This document shows, in pieces, positions 1 to 8,811 of a stretch of DNA of 64,000 nucleotides (its first letter is position 1; each line of letters begins with the position of its first letter). This DNA is from Halomonas socia. Its GTDB lineage: Bacteria; Pseudomonadota; Gammaproteobacteria; Pseudomonadales; Halomonadaceae. The stretch is taken from contig NZ_CP048812.1 of assembly GCF_010977575.1 (NCBI RefSeq), positions 3,224,001 to 3,288,000 on the forward strand, written 5' to 3'. The translations under genes were made by a program, and so were the position numbers. The notes under the pieces are model-generated. The model did not search any database, was not told the origin of the DNA, and saw only the letters and a program-made list of their open reading frames with translations.

Positions 1-1343
1 AACAGCGCAAACACGGCGGCGCGACGGAACTGCTGGTCGATCACCGACACCGTCATGGCGCCGAGCAGGATGGCGGTGAACATCGCCCCCTGGCCCAGCG
101 CCACGATGGCGGTGGAGATATCGGTGACCACTTCGCCGGCGGCGTTGTTGAAACGGGTCATCACATAGTTGGCGAAGTAGGGCAGCATCGCCAGTGCCAC
201 CGCCGGGTAGTAGCGGGTGTCGTTGGTCTGGAAGGCGGTGGCGATCATCGACATGCCGACGAACACCAGGATCGGCGCTACCACCGAGACCGGAATGATC
301 GCCGCCAGCATGGCGATCAGGCCGAACATGGTGGCCACGGCGTAGACCGCGCCGTTGAGGATGCTGTAGCCGCGGCCGGCGCCCATCCACTTGGCGCCGA
401 CGGTGGCGATGTAGACCGTGGTCGGGAAGACGCCGCCGAACAGCGCGCCGATCATGGTGCCGGCGCCGTCCACCGCCTGGCACTCGCGGACGTCGTACTT
501 GTCGCCGGCGGCTTCCATGGCCTCGACGTTGTTCATGGTCTCGATGGCGTTGTAGAGAGTGATCGGTAGCACCACGGTGAGTACCGCCAGCATGCTGGTG
601 AACAGCAGCCCCAGGCCCTCGAACCAGGCCAGGGTCGGCAGCAGCGGGTAGAAGCCGAGATGGGTGAAGGCGTCGCTGAACTGGCCGTCCTCGGTGGCGC
701 CGATCAGGTAGGCAAGCGCGGTGCCGATGACGATGGCGAACAGCGAGGTGGGAATCCGAAACGGCATGCTGATCCGGCCGATCAGGCCGACAATGATGAT
801 CGCCAGCACCAGCAGGCCGATCACCGGGATCTCCAGGGTCTTGAACAGCATCTCGCCGGCGATGAAGGTCAGCGCCACGCCGGCCACGGCGCCGAGCATG
901 GCGGCGCGCGGCAGATGGCGCTGCACCCAGCGGCCGATCAGGCTGACCAGCGCCTCGATGGCACCGCTGATGAAACACGCCGCCACGGCGATCTTCCAGG
1001 CCATGTCGGCGTCGCCGGTGAGCTGCATGGCGGGCAGCAGTACGCCGAACAGGAACACGAACATCACCGGCGTGGAGATGCCGTAGGAGAGCGCGGTGAC
1101 GTCGGCGCGGTTCTCCTTGCGTGCCAGGCGTGCCGCGCTCCAGGCGTAGTAGAAGTTGCCTACCATCACCGCCACGGCGGCACCGGGCAGCACCTGGCCG
1201 AACACGATGCCGGCAGGAAAGCCCATGCCGAGCATGGTCAGGGCGATGATCACGAAGTTGGCGATATTGTTCTGGAACAGCGCGAAGAAGGCGTCGGTAT
1301 CCTCCTTCTTGTACCAGGGGTAGTGCACAGCGGTGGTGGCCAT
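1..1343 (-). CDS. NCS2/AzgA-type purine permease (partial, C-terminus outside window)
   Basis: This is an integral membrane transporter of the nucleobase-cation symporter-2 type, probably moving purines such as xanthine, guanine or hypoxanthine. Reading leftward from an ATG at 1343, the protein starts MATTAVHYPWYKKEDTDAFF. It has an early segment with QNNIANFVIIALTMLGMG and then many hydrophobic helices rich in Gly and Ala. A central stretch, ITLYNAIETMNNVEAMEAAG, matches the conserved Asn/Glu-rich region of AzgA-like permeases. About 447 codons are visible, so little is missing. It faces away from phhC. A perfect palindrome, TTGTATACAA, lies 26 bp upstream and may be a regulator site. The family assignment is by recognition, and the substrate is inferred only. 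Confidence 0.75.
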   Translation of the reverse strand, partial: MATTAVHYPWYKKEDTDAFFALFQNNIANFVIIALTMLGMGFPAGIVFGQVLPGAAVAVMVGNFYYAWSAARLARKENRADVTALSYGISTPVMFVFLFGVLLPAMQLTGDADMAWKIAVAACFISGAIEALVSLIGRWVQRHLPRAAMLGAVAGVALTFIAGEMLFKTLEIPVIGLLVLAIIIVGLIGRISMPFRIPTSLFAIVIGTALAYLIGATEDGQFSDAFTHLGFYPLLPTLAWFEGLGLLFTSMLAVLTVVLPITLYNAIETMNNVEAMEAAGDKYDVRECQAVDGAGTMIGALFGGVFPTTVYIATVGAKWMGAGRGYSILNGAVYAVATMFGLIAMLAAIIPVSVVAPILVFVGMSMIATAFQTNDTRYYPAVALAMLPYFANYVMTRFNNAAGEVVTDISTAIVALGQGAMFTAILLGAMTVSVIDQQFRRAAVFAL

Positions 1344-1368
1344 GGTGGCGCCTCACGGGTTGTTTAAT

Positions 1369-1378
1369 TTGTATACAA
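1369..1378. promoter_or_regulatory. Palindrome TTGTATACAA upstream of the purine-type permease
   Basis: A perfect 10-bp palindrome lies 26 bp ahead of the permease start. Sequences of this shape are common operators of GntR-family regulators. No regulator gene is visible here, so the assignment is inference. Confidence 0.35.
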
Positions 1379-1447
1379 GGCTGACGGCAGTGTCGCTTTG
1401 TCTGACTGAATGGTCAAGTAATGCCGTCAACGCAGATGCCACACGGC

Positions 1448-1474
1448 AAAGCGCCCGGGGTGATCCCGGGCGCT
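1448..1474 (-). terminator. Terminator of the phhABC operon
   Basis: A perfect 10-bp stem (AGCGCCCGGG with CCCGGGCGCT, loop of 5) lies 26 bp past the phhC stop. On the minus strand it is followed by a short TTT, so it is a plausible but U-poor intrinsic terminator. Confidence 0.55.
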
Positions 1475-1500
1475 GGCTGGAGCGGTGGCGAAGGGCTGAC

Positions 1501-2688
1501 TCAGTTGACCGCGGCGATCGCCTTGGCCAGGTAGTCGAGGTTCTCGGTGGAGAAGCCGGCCACGTTGGCGCGCCCGGAGCGCACCATGTAGATGCCGAAC
1601 TCATCGCGCAGGCGGTCGACCTGGGTGGGTGTCAGGCCGGTGTAGGAGAACATGCCGCGCTGCTCGGCGATGCAGGCGTACTTGGCGTCGAGGCCGTAAG
1701 GCTTGAGGGCGGCGACGAAGTCCTGGCGCAGGCCGTTGATGCGGTTGCGCATCTCGGTGAGTTCCTCGCGCCAGACGGCGGCGAGCTCTGCCGACTCGAG
1801 AATCTCGGTGACCACCGCACCGCCGTGGGAGGGCGGGTTGGAGTAGTTCTCGCGGGCCACGATGGCCATCTGCGAGCGCACGTTTTCCATCTGCTCGGTG
1901 TTCTTGGCCACTGCGATCAGCGCGCCGGTACGCTCGCTGTAGATGCCGAAGTTCTTCGAGCAGGAGCTGGTGATCAGCAGCTCGTCGAGGTTCTCGGCAA
2001 ACAGCCGCACGCCGAAGGCGTCCTCGTCGAGGCCGTCGCCAAAGCCCTGATAGGCGAAGTCGATCAGTGGCAGCAGCTCACGCTCCTTCACTACTTCGAG
2101 CACCTCGCGCCACTGAGCCTGGGAGAGATCGAAGCCGGACGGGTTGTGGCAGCAGGCGTGCAGCACCACCACGTCGCCCACCGGGATCTGCTTGATCGCC
2201 GCCAGCATGCCGTCGAAGTCGAGGCGGTTGTCGGCGTCCACGTAGGGATACTTGCTGAGCGTGAGGCCGGCGGCCTGGAAGATGCCCAGATGGTTGGGCC
2301 AGGTCGGGTCGCTGACCCAGATGCCCTTGCCGGGCAGCTGGGTGTTGATGAAGTCGGCGGCCAGGCGCAGTGCGCCGGTGCCGCCCGGCGACTGGGTGAC
2401 GCTGGCGCGGCGTGCCTCGAGCACCGGTGAGTCGGCGCCGAAGATCAGCGGCTGGATCACCTGGCCGTAGCGCGGATCACCGTGAGAGCCGATATAGGTC
2501 TTGGTGGTCTGGTTGTCGAGCAGCAGCGCCTCGGCTTGCTTGACGGCCCGCATCACCGGCGTGTTGCCCTGGGCATCACGATAGACCCCGACCCCGAGAT
2601 CGACCTTGTTGGGGTTGGTGTCCTGGTTGAAGGCCTCGATCAACCCGAGGATGGCATCCCCGGGGACCCGCTGAATCGGCTCGAACAT
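1501..2688 (-). CDS. phhC: Aromatic amino acid aminotransferase
   Basis: This is a 395-residue, PLP-dependent class I aminotransferase of the TyrB/AspC family. It converts tyrosine to 4-hydroxyphenylpyruvate, the substrate of Hpd at 23026. The PLP-lysine region reads SCSKNFGIYSERTGAL, and the cofactor loop CCHNPSGFD is present. The arginine motif near the C-terminus (MVRSGRANVAGF) is also seen. Its ATG directly abuts the phhB stop (TAAATG), so the two are translationally coupled. Position as the third gene after phhA and phhB matches the pseudomonad phhABC operon, which favours an aromatic over an aspartate substrate. The length is normal for the family. Confidence 0.92.
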   Translation of the reverse strand: MFEPIQRVPGDAILGLIEAFNQDTNPNKVDLGVGVYRDAQGNTPVMRAVKQAEALLLDNQTTKTYIGSHGDPRYGQVIQPLIFGADSPVLEARRASVTQSPGGTGALRLAADFINTQLPGKGIWVSDPTWPNHLGIFQAAGLTLSKYPYVDADNRLDFDGMLAAIKQIPVGDVVVLHACCHNPSGFDLSQAQWREVLEVVKERELLPLIDFAYQGFGDGLDEDAFGVRLFAENLDELLITSSCSKNFGIYSERTGALIAVAKNTEQMENVRSQMAIVARENYSNPPSHGGAVVTEILESAELAAVWREELTEMRNRINGLRQDFVAALKPYGLDAKYACIAEQRGMFSYTGLTPTQVDRLRDEFGIYMVRSGRANVAGFSTENLDYLAKAIAAVN

Positions 2689-3027
2689 TTACTCGGCTAC
2701 CTCGTCGGTTCTGGCGGCAAGAATGAAATCGTTCTTGTGCAGGCCCTTCATCTCATGCGACCACCAGGTCACCGTGACCTTGCCCCACTCGGTCAGTAGC
2801 GCCGGGTGGTGGCCGGCTTCCTCGGCGATGTCGCCTACGCGATTGGTAAACGCCAGGGCCTGCTTGAAGTTGCGGAACGTGAACACGCGCTCCAACTGCA
2901 TGATGCCATCGCGCTGCATGATCTGCCACTCGGGAATGGCCTGGCGATACTCGCTGATTTCGGCCTCGGTGGCGTGGGGGGCGTCCCAACTGCAGGCTTC
3001 GCACTGCTGTTGTGATAGATCGCTCAT
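2689..3027 (-). CDS. phhB: Pterin-4a-carbinolamine dehydratase
   Basis: PhhB (112 aa) dehydrates 4a-hydroxytetrahydropterin made by PhhA, so that the pterin cofactor can be reduced again. The family signature is visible as [30 protein letters not shown] followed by [13 protein letters not shown], including the catalytic His pair of the EAGHHP motif. A good ribosome binding site (AGGAG) precedes the ATG. It lies between phhA and phhC in one leftward operon. The length is usual for the family. Confidence is high from both motif and context. Confidence 0.95.
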   Translation of the reverse strand: MSDLSQQQCEACSWDAPHATEAEISEYRQAIPEWQIMQRDGIMQLERVFTFRNFKQALAFTNRVGDIAEEAGHHPALLTEWGKVTVTWWSHEMKGLHKNDFILAARTDEVAE

Positions 3028-3105
3028 GGGGTCTCCTGATTGGCTGAATAGTGATAGATGGGACCGTAACGGTCTGAAAAGGTCTCGCGCGGCACGCCGT
3101 GCGCC

Positions 3106-3909
3106 TCAGGCCGCCTTGGGCGGAAACTTGGGCTCGAACAGGCCGAGCGTCATGGCCTGTTCGACCAGCGCCATGATGTCCTGACGTGAAAGGTCGTGCA
3201 GGGTGTGCAGATCGTCAAGCACGTAGTAGAGCGGCTGCAGGATATCGATGCGGTAGGGCGTACGCAGCGCATCCACGGGATCGAAGGGATGGTGCTCGGG
3301 TGCCTCGGAGAGGGCGTGGAAGGTCTCCTTGGGCGAAGAGATGATGCCGCCGCCGTAGATGCGCCGTCCCTGGGGCGTATCGACCAGGCCGAACTCCACG
3401 GTCAGCCAGTAGAGGCGTGCCAGGTAGACCCGCTGCTTGGGCGTGGCGGCCAGGCCCAGCTTGCCATAGGTGGCGGTGAACTCGGCGAAGTCGGGATTTG
3501 TAAGCATCGGGCAGTGGCCGAAGATCTCGTGGAAGATGTCCGGCTCTTGCAGGTAGTCGAGCTCCTCCGGGGAGCGGATGAAGGTCGCCACCGGGAAGCG
3601 GCGGCTGGCGAGCAGCTCGAAGAAGGTGTCGAAGGGAATCAACGCCGGGACCTGGGCGGTGCGCCAGCCGGTGGCGGCTTCCAGCACCCGATCCACTTCG
3701 GCCAGCTGGGGGATGCGATCATGGGGCAGTGCCAGGCGCTCGAGGCCGTCGAGGTAGGCCTGGCAGACGCGGCCGTCGATGATCGCCGTCTGGCGCTCGA
3801 CCAGCGTCTGCCAGGTGGCGTGATCCTGGTCGCTGTAGCGGATATGGCCGCGCTCATCGGGCATGCGGGCCTGGTACTTGCTCGCCTTGGCGGTCTTGTG
3901 TGCGGTCAT
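3106..3909 (-). CDS. phhA: Phenylalanine 4-monooxygenase
   Basis: This iron- and pterin-dependent hydroxylase turns L-phenylalanine into L-tyrosine, the entry step of the catabolic pathway encoded in this window. The 267-residue protein has the catalytic-domain motif HEIFGHCPMLTNPDFAEF, whose two His are iron ligands. The third ligand, Glu, is in YWLTVEFGLV. It is a bacterial single-domain form without the regulatory ACT domain of the animal enzyme. The start is preceded by a purine-rich AGGGAGAG. It is the first gene of phhABC and diverges from phhR. A TyrR-like box (4034-4051) in the shared spacer probably mediates control by PhhR. Confidence 0.96.
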   Translation of the reverse strand: MTAHKTAKASKYQARMPDERGHIRYSDQDHATWQTLVERQTAIIDGRVCQAYLDGLERLALPHDRIPQLAEVDRVLEAATGWRTAQVPALIPFDTFFELLASRRFPVATFIRSPEELDYLQEPDIFHEIFGHCPMLTNPDFAEFTATYGKLGLAATPKQRVYLARLYWLTVEFGLVDTPQGRRIYGGGIISSPKETFHALSEAPEHHPFDPVDALRTPYRIDILQPLYYVLDDLHTLHDLSRQDIMALVEQAMTLGLFEPKFPPKAA

Positions 3910-4033
3910 GGGCAGGCTCTCCCTGAAGCTTGTGGTTATTGTCGAGCATGGGGGAATTCACTTCAGTGTCGGCGCCGCACTGTCGCGCGGGTAGGGGGTT
4001 CTGGACGAAATAGGCTGATCGCGCTGCCGGAAT

Positions 4034-4051
4034 TGGCAAGAAAACGTTACG
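4034..4051. promoter_or_regulatory. Candidate PhhR (TyrR-type) box, phhA-phhR spacer
   Basis: The site is TGGCA-N8-TTACG and fits the TyrR box layout TGTAA-N8-TTACA at 7 of 10 positions. It lies in the spacer between phhA and phhR. Three further sites of the same form occur ahead of hpd and the SLC6-type transporter. Confidence 0.6.
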
Positions 4052-4199
4052 GAAAGTCGCATTCGACCGATGAGCAAGCACAGAATAACGACCTTAGCGC
4101 CTTGAGTGGTGGCCGGCTGTCACGCTAGGTTGACAGTGCAGTCACGGCCGCTTGACGCTAACGTCAGCGGCATTCCGCAATGGCGCTCGAGGAACCAGC

Positions 4200-5762
4200 A
4201 TGCGTCTCAAGATTCACTGCCAGAACCGTATCGGTATCCTGCGCGATATCGTCTCTCGCTTCGCCGACTATGGCGTCAACGTGGCGCGCGGCGAGGTCGG
4301 CGGTGATCACGGCAATACCATCTACCTTTTCCTGCCGCGGCTGCTCAATGCCCAGTTGGCCACCCTCAGGCCGACCCTGGAAACCATCCCCGGGGTGTTC
4401 AGCGTCAAGCGCGTCAACCTGATGCCCAGCGAGCGGCGCCATCTGGAGCTCGATGCGCTGCTGTCGTCGCTCTCCGATCCGGTGATGTCGATCGACATGG
4501 AGGGGCGCATCGTCGCCGCCAACCGCGCCGCGGGGCAGATGCTCGGGGTGCGCGTCGACGAGGTGCCGGGGCTGTCGCTGGACCGCTACCTGCCCGATTT
4601 CGACCTGCCCGAGCTGATCCGCCGTAACAACGCCCGCGTCAACGGCCTGCGCCTCAAGCTCAAGGAGGCCACCTACCTGGCCGACATCGCGCCGCTGCAC
4701 AGCGAGAACGACGATGACGTGGCGTCGCTGGCCGGCGCGGTGGTGACCCTGCATCGCGCCGATCGCATCGGTGAGCGCATCTATCAGGTACAGCGCCAGG
4801 AACTGCGCGGCTTCGAGGCGATCTTCCAGGCCAGCCCGCGGCTCGCCGAGCTGATTCGTGAGGCGCGGCGCATGGCGCCGCTGGACGCGCCGCTGCTGAT
4901 CGAGGGCGAAACCGGTACCGGCAAGGAGCTGCTGGCGCGGGCTTGCCACCTGACCAGCCCGCGCGGCCAGGCGCCGTTCATGGCGCTGAACTGTGCCGGC
5001 CTGCCGGAGTCGATGGCCGAGACCGAGCTGTTCGGCTACGCCCCGGGCGCCTTCGAGGGCGCGCGCCCCGAGGGCAAGCTGGGGCTGCTCGAGCTCACCG
5101 CCGGCGGCACCATTTTCCTCGACGAAGTGGGCGAGATGAGCCCACGCCTGCAGGTCAAGCTGCTGCGCTTCCTGCAGGACGGCGGTTTTCGCCGCGTCGG
5201 CAGCGACGAGGAGACCTACCTCGACGTGCGGGTGATCTGCGCCACCCAGCAGGATCTGCCGCAGCTATGCGCCGAGGGCCTGTTCCGCCACGACCTCTAC
5301 CACCGGCTCAACGTGCTGTCGCTGCAGGTGCCGCCGCTGCGCGACTGCCTCGACGGTATCGACGAGCTAGCAAGCCACTTCCTCGACCGCGCCGCGCGCC
5401 AGATCGGTTGCCCGCTGCCGCAGCTGACGCCGGCGGCGCTGGCCAGGCTCTCCAGCTACCACTGGCCGGGTAACGTGCGTCAGCTCGAGAACGTGCTGTT
5501 CCAGGCGGTGTCGCTGTGCGAGCAGGCGACCATTGAGCCGCAGCATTTGCGCCTGCCCGACGTCGGCCAGGCGCCAGGCTTGGCTGGCATCGACCTCGAC
5601 GGCGGGCTGGGCGAGATTCTCGGCGATGTGGAGAAACGCGTGCTGGCCGCGCTATATCCGCAGTACCCCTCGAGTCGCCAGCTTGGCAAGCGGCTCGGTG
5701 TATCGCACACCACCATCGCCAACAAGCTCAAGCGCCACGGCATCGGAGGGGAGTCGCCCTGA
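4200..5762 (+). CDS. phhR: TyrR/PhhR-family transcriptional regulator
   Basis: PhhR (520 aa) controls aromatic amino-acid genes in response to phenylalanine or tyrosine. The domains in order are an N-terminal ACT-like domain (about 1-75), a PAS domain (about 80-190), an AAA+ domain (about 200-435) with Walker A GETGTGKE and Walker B GGTIFLDEVGEM, and a C-terminal Fis-like helix-turn-helix ending at SVSHTTIANKLKRHG-type residues. The ATG at 4200 (MRLKIHCQNRIG) follows GAGGA and matches the family N-terminus; an upstream in-frame ATG would add 16 unlikely residues. The sigma-54 contact loop reads GAFEGA in place of GAFTGA, so it may act on sigma-70 promoters like TyrR. It diverges from phhABC. 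Confidence 0.92.
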   Translation: MRLKIHCQNRIGILRDIVSRFADYGVNVARGEVGGDHGNTIYLFLPRLLNAQLATLRPTLETIPGVFSVKRVNLMPSERRHLELDALLSSLSDPVMSIDMEGRIVAANRAAGQMLGVRVDEVPGLSLDRYLPDFDLPELIRRNNARVNGLRLKLKEATYLADIAPLHSENDDDVASLAGAVVTLHRADRIGERIYQVQRQELRGFEAIFQASPRLAELIREARRMAPLDAPLLIEGETGTGKELLARACHLTSPRGQAPFMALNCAGLPESMAETELFGYAPGAFEGARPEGKLGLLELTAGGTIFLDEVGEMSPRLQVKLLRFLQDGGFRRVGSDEETYLDVRVICATQQDLPQLCAEGLFRHDLYHRLNVLSLQVPPLRDCLDGIDELASHFLDRAARQIGCPLPQLTPAALARLSSYHWPGNVRQLENVLFQAVSLCEQATIEPQHLRLPDVGQAPGLAGIDLDGGLGEILGDVEKRVLAALYPQYPSSRQLGKRLGVSHTTIANKLKRHGIGGESP

Positions 5763-5802
5763 GCTGCTAGAGTGATGGCAGTGCACCGACAAGGAGACGG
5801 TC

Positions 5803-6414
5803 ATGGTCGATTTTCCACCGGCAGTGGTGCCGCGCTGGCTCAAGCTGGCCTTTACGCTATGGATTCTGATCTGGGCGCCGAGCTACGTGGTGCTATTGGG
5901 TGCGCAGAACTTCTTCTGGCTGTGCAACGTGGCGAGCTTCCTGCTGCTGGTGGCGCTGTGGGTCGAGCATCGCACCCTGATGTCGATGCAGTGGCTGGCG
6001 GTGGCGCTGGTCGGCGGACTATGGAGCTTCGACGTCGCCGTGGCGGCGCTCACTGGCGTACATCCCATCGGCGGCACCGAGTACATGTTCGACCCCGAGC
6101 ACCCGCCCATGGCCCGCGCCATGTCGCTCTACCACGTGGTGCTGCCGCTGGTGGCGGGTATCGGCGTGGCCAAGCTCGGCTACGCGCGCCGCGCCTTACT
6201 GTGGCAGACCCTGCTGACCTGGGTCGTGGTGCCCTTGACCTACCTGTTCACCGAGGCCGAGCGCAATATCAACTGGGTGCACGGCCCCTTCGGCCAGACC
6301 CAGGAGACCCTCGACCCACTGCTTTATCTGGTGGGTTTGACGCTGCTGTGGCCAGTGGCGGTCTATCTGCCGGTGCACCTGCTGATGATCGGCTGGCAGC
6401 GCTGGCGACGCTGA
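5803..6414 (+). CDS. Membrane protein of unknown function
   Basis: I do not recognise this 203-residue protein as a named family. It has about five or six hydrophobic segments, for example near residues 15-33, 35-52, 60-80, 105-125 and 175-198. Conserved-looking polar patches with His, Pro and Glu lie between them (GGTEYMFDPEHPPMARAMSLYH). A clear ribosome binding site (AAGGAG) precedes the ATG. It follows phhR by 40 bp and runs tail to tail with recQ (6 bp gap). It may be co-transcribed with phhR, but nothing ties its role to aromatic metabolism. Confidence 0.75.
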   Translation: MVDFPPAVVPRWLKLAFTLWILIWAPSYVVLLGAQNFFWLCNVASFLLLVALWVEHRTLMSMQWLAVALVGGLWSFDVAVAALTGVHPIGGTEYMFDPEHPPMARAMSLYHVVLPLVAGIGVAKLGYARRALLWQTLLTWVVVPLTYLFTEAERNINWVHGPFGQTQETLDPLLYLVGLTLLWPVAVYLPVHLLMIGWQRWRR

Positions 6415-6420
6415 CCGGCG

Positions 6421-8400
6421 TCAGCCATCGAACTTCTGGCCAAGCGCCTCGCGCACCTCGGCGTAAGGCCACGCCTCCAGGGCGGCGAAGCCGTCGAACT
6501 GGCGTGCCTTGAGTTTGGTCAGCAGTGGCGTGGTCAGGCCGGTCAGGAAGCGGGTCAGCAGGTCGACGCTGGGTGCCGGTGCATCGGCGCTCTCGGCGAT
6601 GCGGTTGAGCAGCGGCTGGCACAGCGTCGCCACCTGCTGGGCGTCCAGCGGTGCTGGCGCCTCGCCGCCGGGCAACCGTGCGACCTGGCCGCGACACGCC
6701 GAGCAATGGCCGCACTGCTGCGGCGCATGAGCATCGCCGAAGTACTCGGCCAGGCGCCGGCTCAGGCACTGCTCGGACTCGAACAGCGCCAGCATCGCCT
6801 CGAGCCGGGCGATCTCGGCGCGCTCCTTGTCGCGGAAGTAGTCGAACAGCGCGTCGGCCAGGGATTCCACATCGAGATCCGGCTGGGTGATCGCATAGAC
6901 CTCGGTCATCTGCTTGCTCTCCAGCGCGATCCAGCCCTGGTCGTTGAAGTACTCCAGTGCCCGGATCACCCGCGGCCGGGCCACATCGAGGCCGCGCTCG
7001 GCGCCCAGTCGGTTGAGCGCGTCGAGGTCCAGGCTGCACCAGGTCTTGGCGCGCGGCGCCGCCTCGACGATGGCGGCGACGAAGTCGCGCCGCTCGCCGC
7101 TGAAGCGCTCGATCAGCGCCTCGGGCTCGAGCCGGTACTGAAAGCGGTACTCGGCGAAGTAGGCGTAGCGCGGCGCAATCACCCCGCGCAGCTCGAGCTG
7201 CACCAGCAGCGTCTTGAGCGGCAGCGGGCGGATATTGCTGTGCTGCGAGAGGGCATTCAGGGTGAGCTCCCACTGGCCCTGTGGGGCCGCCTCGCGAATC
7301 ACTTCCAGCACCCGCAGGATGCCGTCGCGCTCTGGGGTGTCGCCGTAGACGAAGTTCTCGAGTGCGGCCAGGGCGTCGCGACCGCCCAGCATCAGGCAGT
7401 CGGAGGGCTGGCCGTCGCGCCCGGCACGACCGATCTCTTGGCTGTAGTTCTCGATCGACTTGGGCAGGTCGACGTGCACCACGTTGCGGATATTGGCCTT
7501 GTCGATGCCCATGCCGAAAGCGATGGTGGCAACGATGCAGTTGACCTCGCCGGCCATGAACGCCTGTTGCAGGGCGTCGCGGGCCTCGCTCTGCATGCCA
7601 GCGTGGTAGGCGCGGGCGTCGATGCCGGCCTTGCTGAGGTAGGCGGCGAGCTGTTCGGCGCGTTTCTGCAGGGTGACGTAGACGATGCTCGGCTGCGGCG
7701 AGGGGCCTTCCAGGCGCGGGCGCAGCCAGTCGCGCAGGGCGCGGGCGCGCTGCTCGGCAGCCACCGGCTCGACCAGCAAATTGAGATTGGGGCGATAGAA
7801 GCCGGTCAGGGTAACGTCCTCGGCGTCGATGGCGAAGTTGGCGCGCATGTCCTCGATCACCCGCGGCGTGGCGGTGGCAGTGAGCAGCAGCGCCTGGGGA
7901 ATGCCGAACTCGCGCTGGTAGTCGGGCAGCTTGAGGTAGTCGGGGCGGAAGTTGTGGCCCCATTCCGAGAGGCAGTGGGCCTCGTCGACCACCAGCAGCG
8001 ACACCGGCACCTGGCGCAGGAAGCCGCGGAAGCGCTCGTTCTTGAGGCGCTCCACCGAGATCATCAGCACGCGAATCTCGCCGCGGCGCACGCCTTCCAT
8101 CACCGCGCTGGCCTCCTCGCGGCTCTGGCGCGAGTCGATGCTGGCGGCGGCGATGCCGTGGCGGGCCAAGAAGTCGAGCTGGTCCTGCATCAGCGCCAGC
8201 AGCGGCGACACCACCAGCGTCAGGTGCGGCAGGTGCAGCGCCGGCAGCTGGTAGCACAGCGACTTGCCGGAGCCGGTGGGGAAGATCGCCGCCGCCGAGC
8301 GGCCCGCCACCAGCGCCTCGACCACCTGGCGCTGGCCGGGACGAAAGTCGTCGTAGCCGAAGACCTGCTTGAGCGTGGTGTCGAGTGAATCGCGGGGCAT
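6421..8400 (-). CDS. recQ: RecQ-type ATP-dependent DNA helicase
   Basis: This is a 3'-5' superfamily-2 DNA helicase acting in recombination and repair. The 659-residue protein begins with DTTLKQVFGYDDFRPGQRQVV, the aromatic-rich RecQ motif 0. Walker A is FPTGSGKSLCYQLPA, and the DEAH box is LLVVDEAHCLSEWGHNFRPDY. Motif VI (YSQEIGRAGRDG) is intact. A C-terminal zinc-type cluster, QQCGHCSACRG, follows the winged-helix region. The short tail after it suggests a reduced or absent HRDC domain compared with E. coli RecQ. It is transcribed away from the Wadjet locus, with a repeat-bearing spacer of 411 bp between them. It could belong to a RecQ-like subfamily rather than be the orthologue of E. coli recQ. 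Confidence 0.88.
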   Translation of the reverse strand: MPRDSLDTTLKQVFGYDDFRPGQRQVVEALVAGRSAAAIFPTGSGKSLCYQLPALHLPHLTLVVSPLLALMQDQLDFLARHGIAAASIDSRQSREEASAVMEGVRRGEIRVLMISVERLKNERFRGFLRQVPVSLLVVDEAHCLSEWGHNFRPDYLKLPDYQREFGIPQALLLTATATPRVIEDMRANFAIDAEDVTLTGFYRPNLNLLVEPVAAEQRARALRDWLRPRLEGPSPQPSIVYVTLQKRAEQLAAYLSKAGIDARAYHAGMQSEARDALQQAFMAGEVNCIVATIAFGMGIDKANIRNVVHVDLPKSIENYSQEIGRAGRDGQPSDCLMLGGRDALAALENFVYGDTPERDGILRVLEVIREAAPQGQWELTLNALSQHSNIRPLPLKTLLVQLELRGVIAPRYAYFAEYRFQYRLEPEALIERFSGERRDFVAAIVEAAPRAKTWCSLDLDALNRLGAERGLDVARPRVIRALEYFNDQGWIALESKQMTEVYAITQPDLDVESLADALFDYFRDKERAEIARLEAMLALFESEQCLSRRLAEYFGDAHAPQQCGHCSACRGQVARLPGGEAPAPLDAQQVATLCQPLLNRIAESADAPAPSVDLLTRFLTGLTTPLLTKLKARQFDGFAALEAWPYAEVREALGQKFDG

Positions 8401-8479
8401 GGCGAGCCTCCCTGTCTGGCCAAAGCCTCTATCCTACACCGCTGGGCGCGCCTCGGCTTTGCACAACTCGGCTGGTCGT

Positions 8480-8611
8480 GGTGACCAGCCCGGGGCTGAT
8501 CCGGCGACAGCTCTGCGAGGAGGCGCTGCAAGCCGTCCCTGTGGCGGTGACCAACTCGGGGCTGATCCGGCGGCAAGCCTATTGAGGAGGCGCTGTAAAC
8601 CCATCCCTGGG
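8480..8611. repeat. Two tandem copies of a 66-bp intergenic repeat
   Basis: Copy 1 (8480-8545) and copy 2 (from 8546) share GGTGACCA, the core CGGGGCTGATCCGGCG, GAGGAGGCGCTG and a final TCCCTG in register, at an exact 66-bp period. No open frame with coding character covers it. It lies in the 411-bp spacer between recQ and jetA. The rest of the spacer holds the hairpin at 8619-8638 and no other recognised element. Confidence 0.75.
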
Positions 8612-8618
8612 CGCTACC

Positions 8619-8638
8619 TTGCGCCATCCATGGCGCAA
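8619..8638. repeat. Hairpin following the 66-bp repeats
   Basis: A perfect 8-bp stem, TTGCGCCA with TGGCGCAA, encloses a TCCA loop. It follows the end of the second 66-bp copy. No U-tract follows on either strand, so it is more likely a mobile palindrome than a terminator. Confidence 0.5.
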
Positions 8639-8811
8639 ACCTCCTCATCGGCTTACCCCCGGCGCCCCTCATGTCGCGGTGAGTAGTCGCTTATGGGAAT
8701 AGCGGCAGCACCGGCGTTGGGTAACCTTGATTGCGCCAGCTTGTCATAATCATCCATGACCCGGAGGGGTACTCCTTGGCATAATGGCGGCTTTGCCCTC
8801 AGGGAAGACCC

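Noticed and set aside
4153-4166. Palindrome TGACG-CTAA-CGTCA near the phhR start as an autoregulatory site
   Set aside because: It does not match the PhhR box and has only one copy; it could be chance.
3910-4199. A sigma-54 promoter for phhA
   Set aside because: The spacer has TGGCA followed by AAG, but not the TGGCAC-N5-TTGC pattern in either direction; the site fits a TyrR box better.
6269-8257. A 662-codon frame antisense and out of phase to recQ's flank
   Set aside because: It overlaps the intact recQ in the same direction but another frame, with Arg/Ala-rich low-complexity content typical of GC-rich shadows.
8727-8785. A sigma-70 promoter for jetA from TTGATT and two CATAAT elements
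   Set aside because: The spacings (12 bp, or no fitting -35) are outside the usual range, so no promoter is called.
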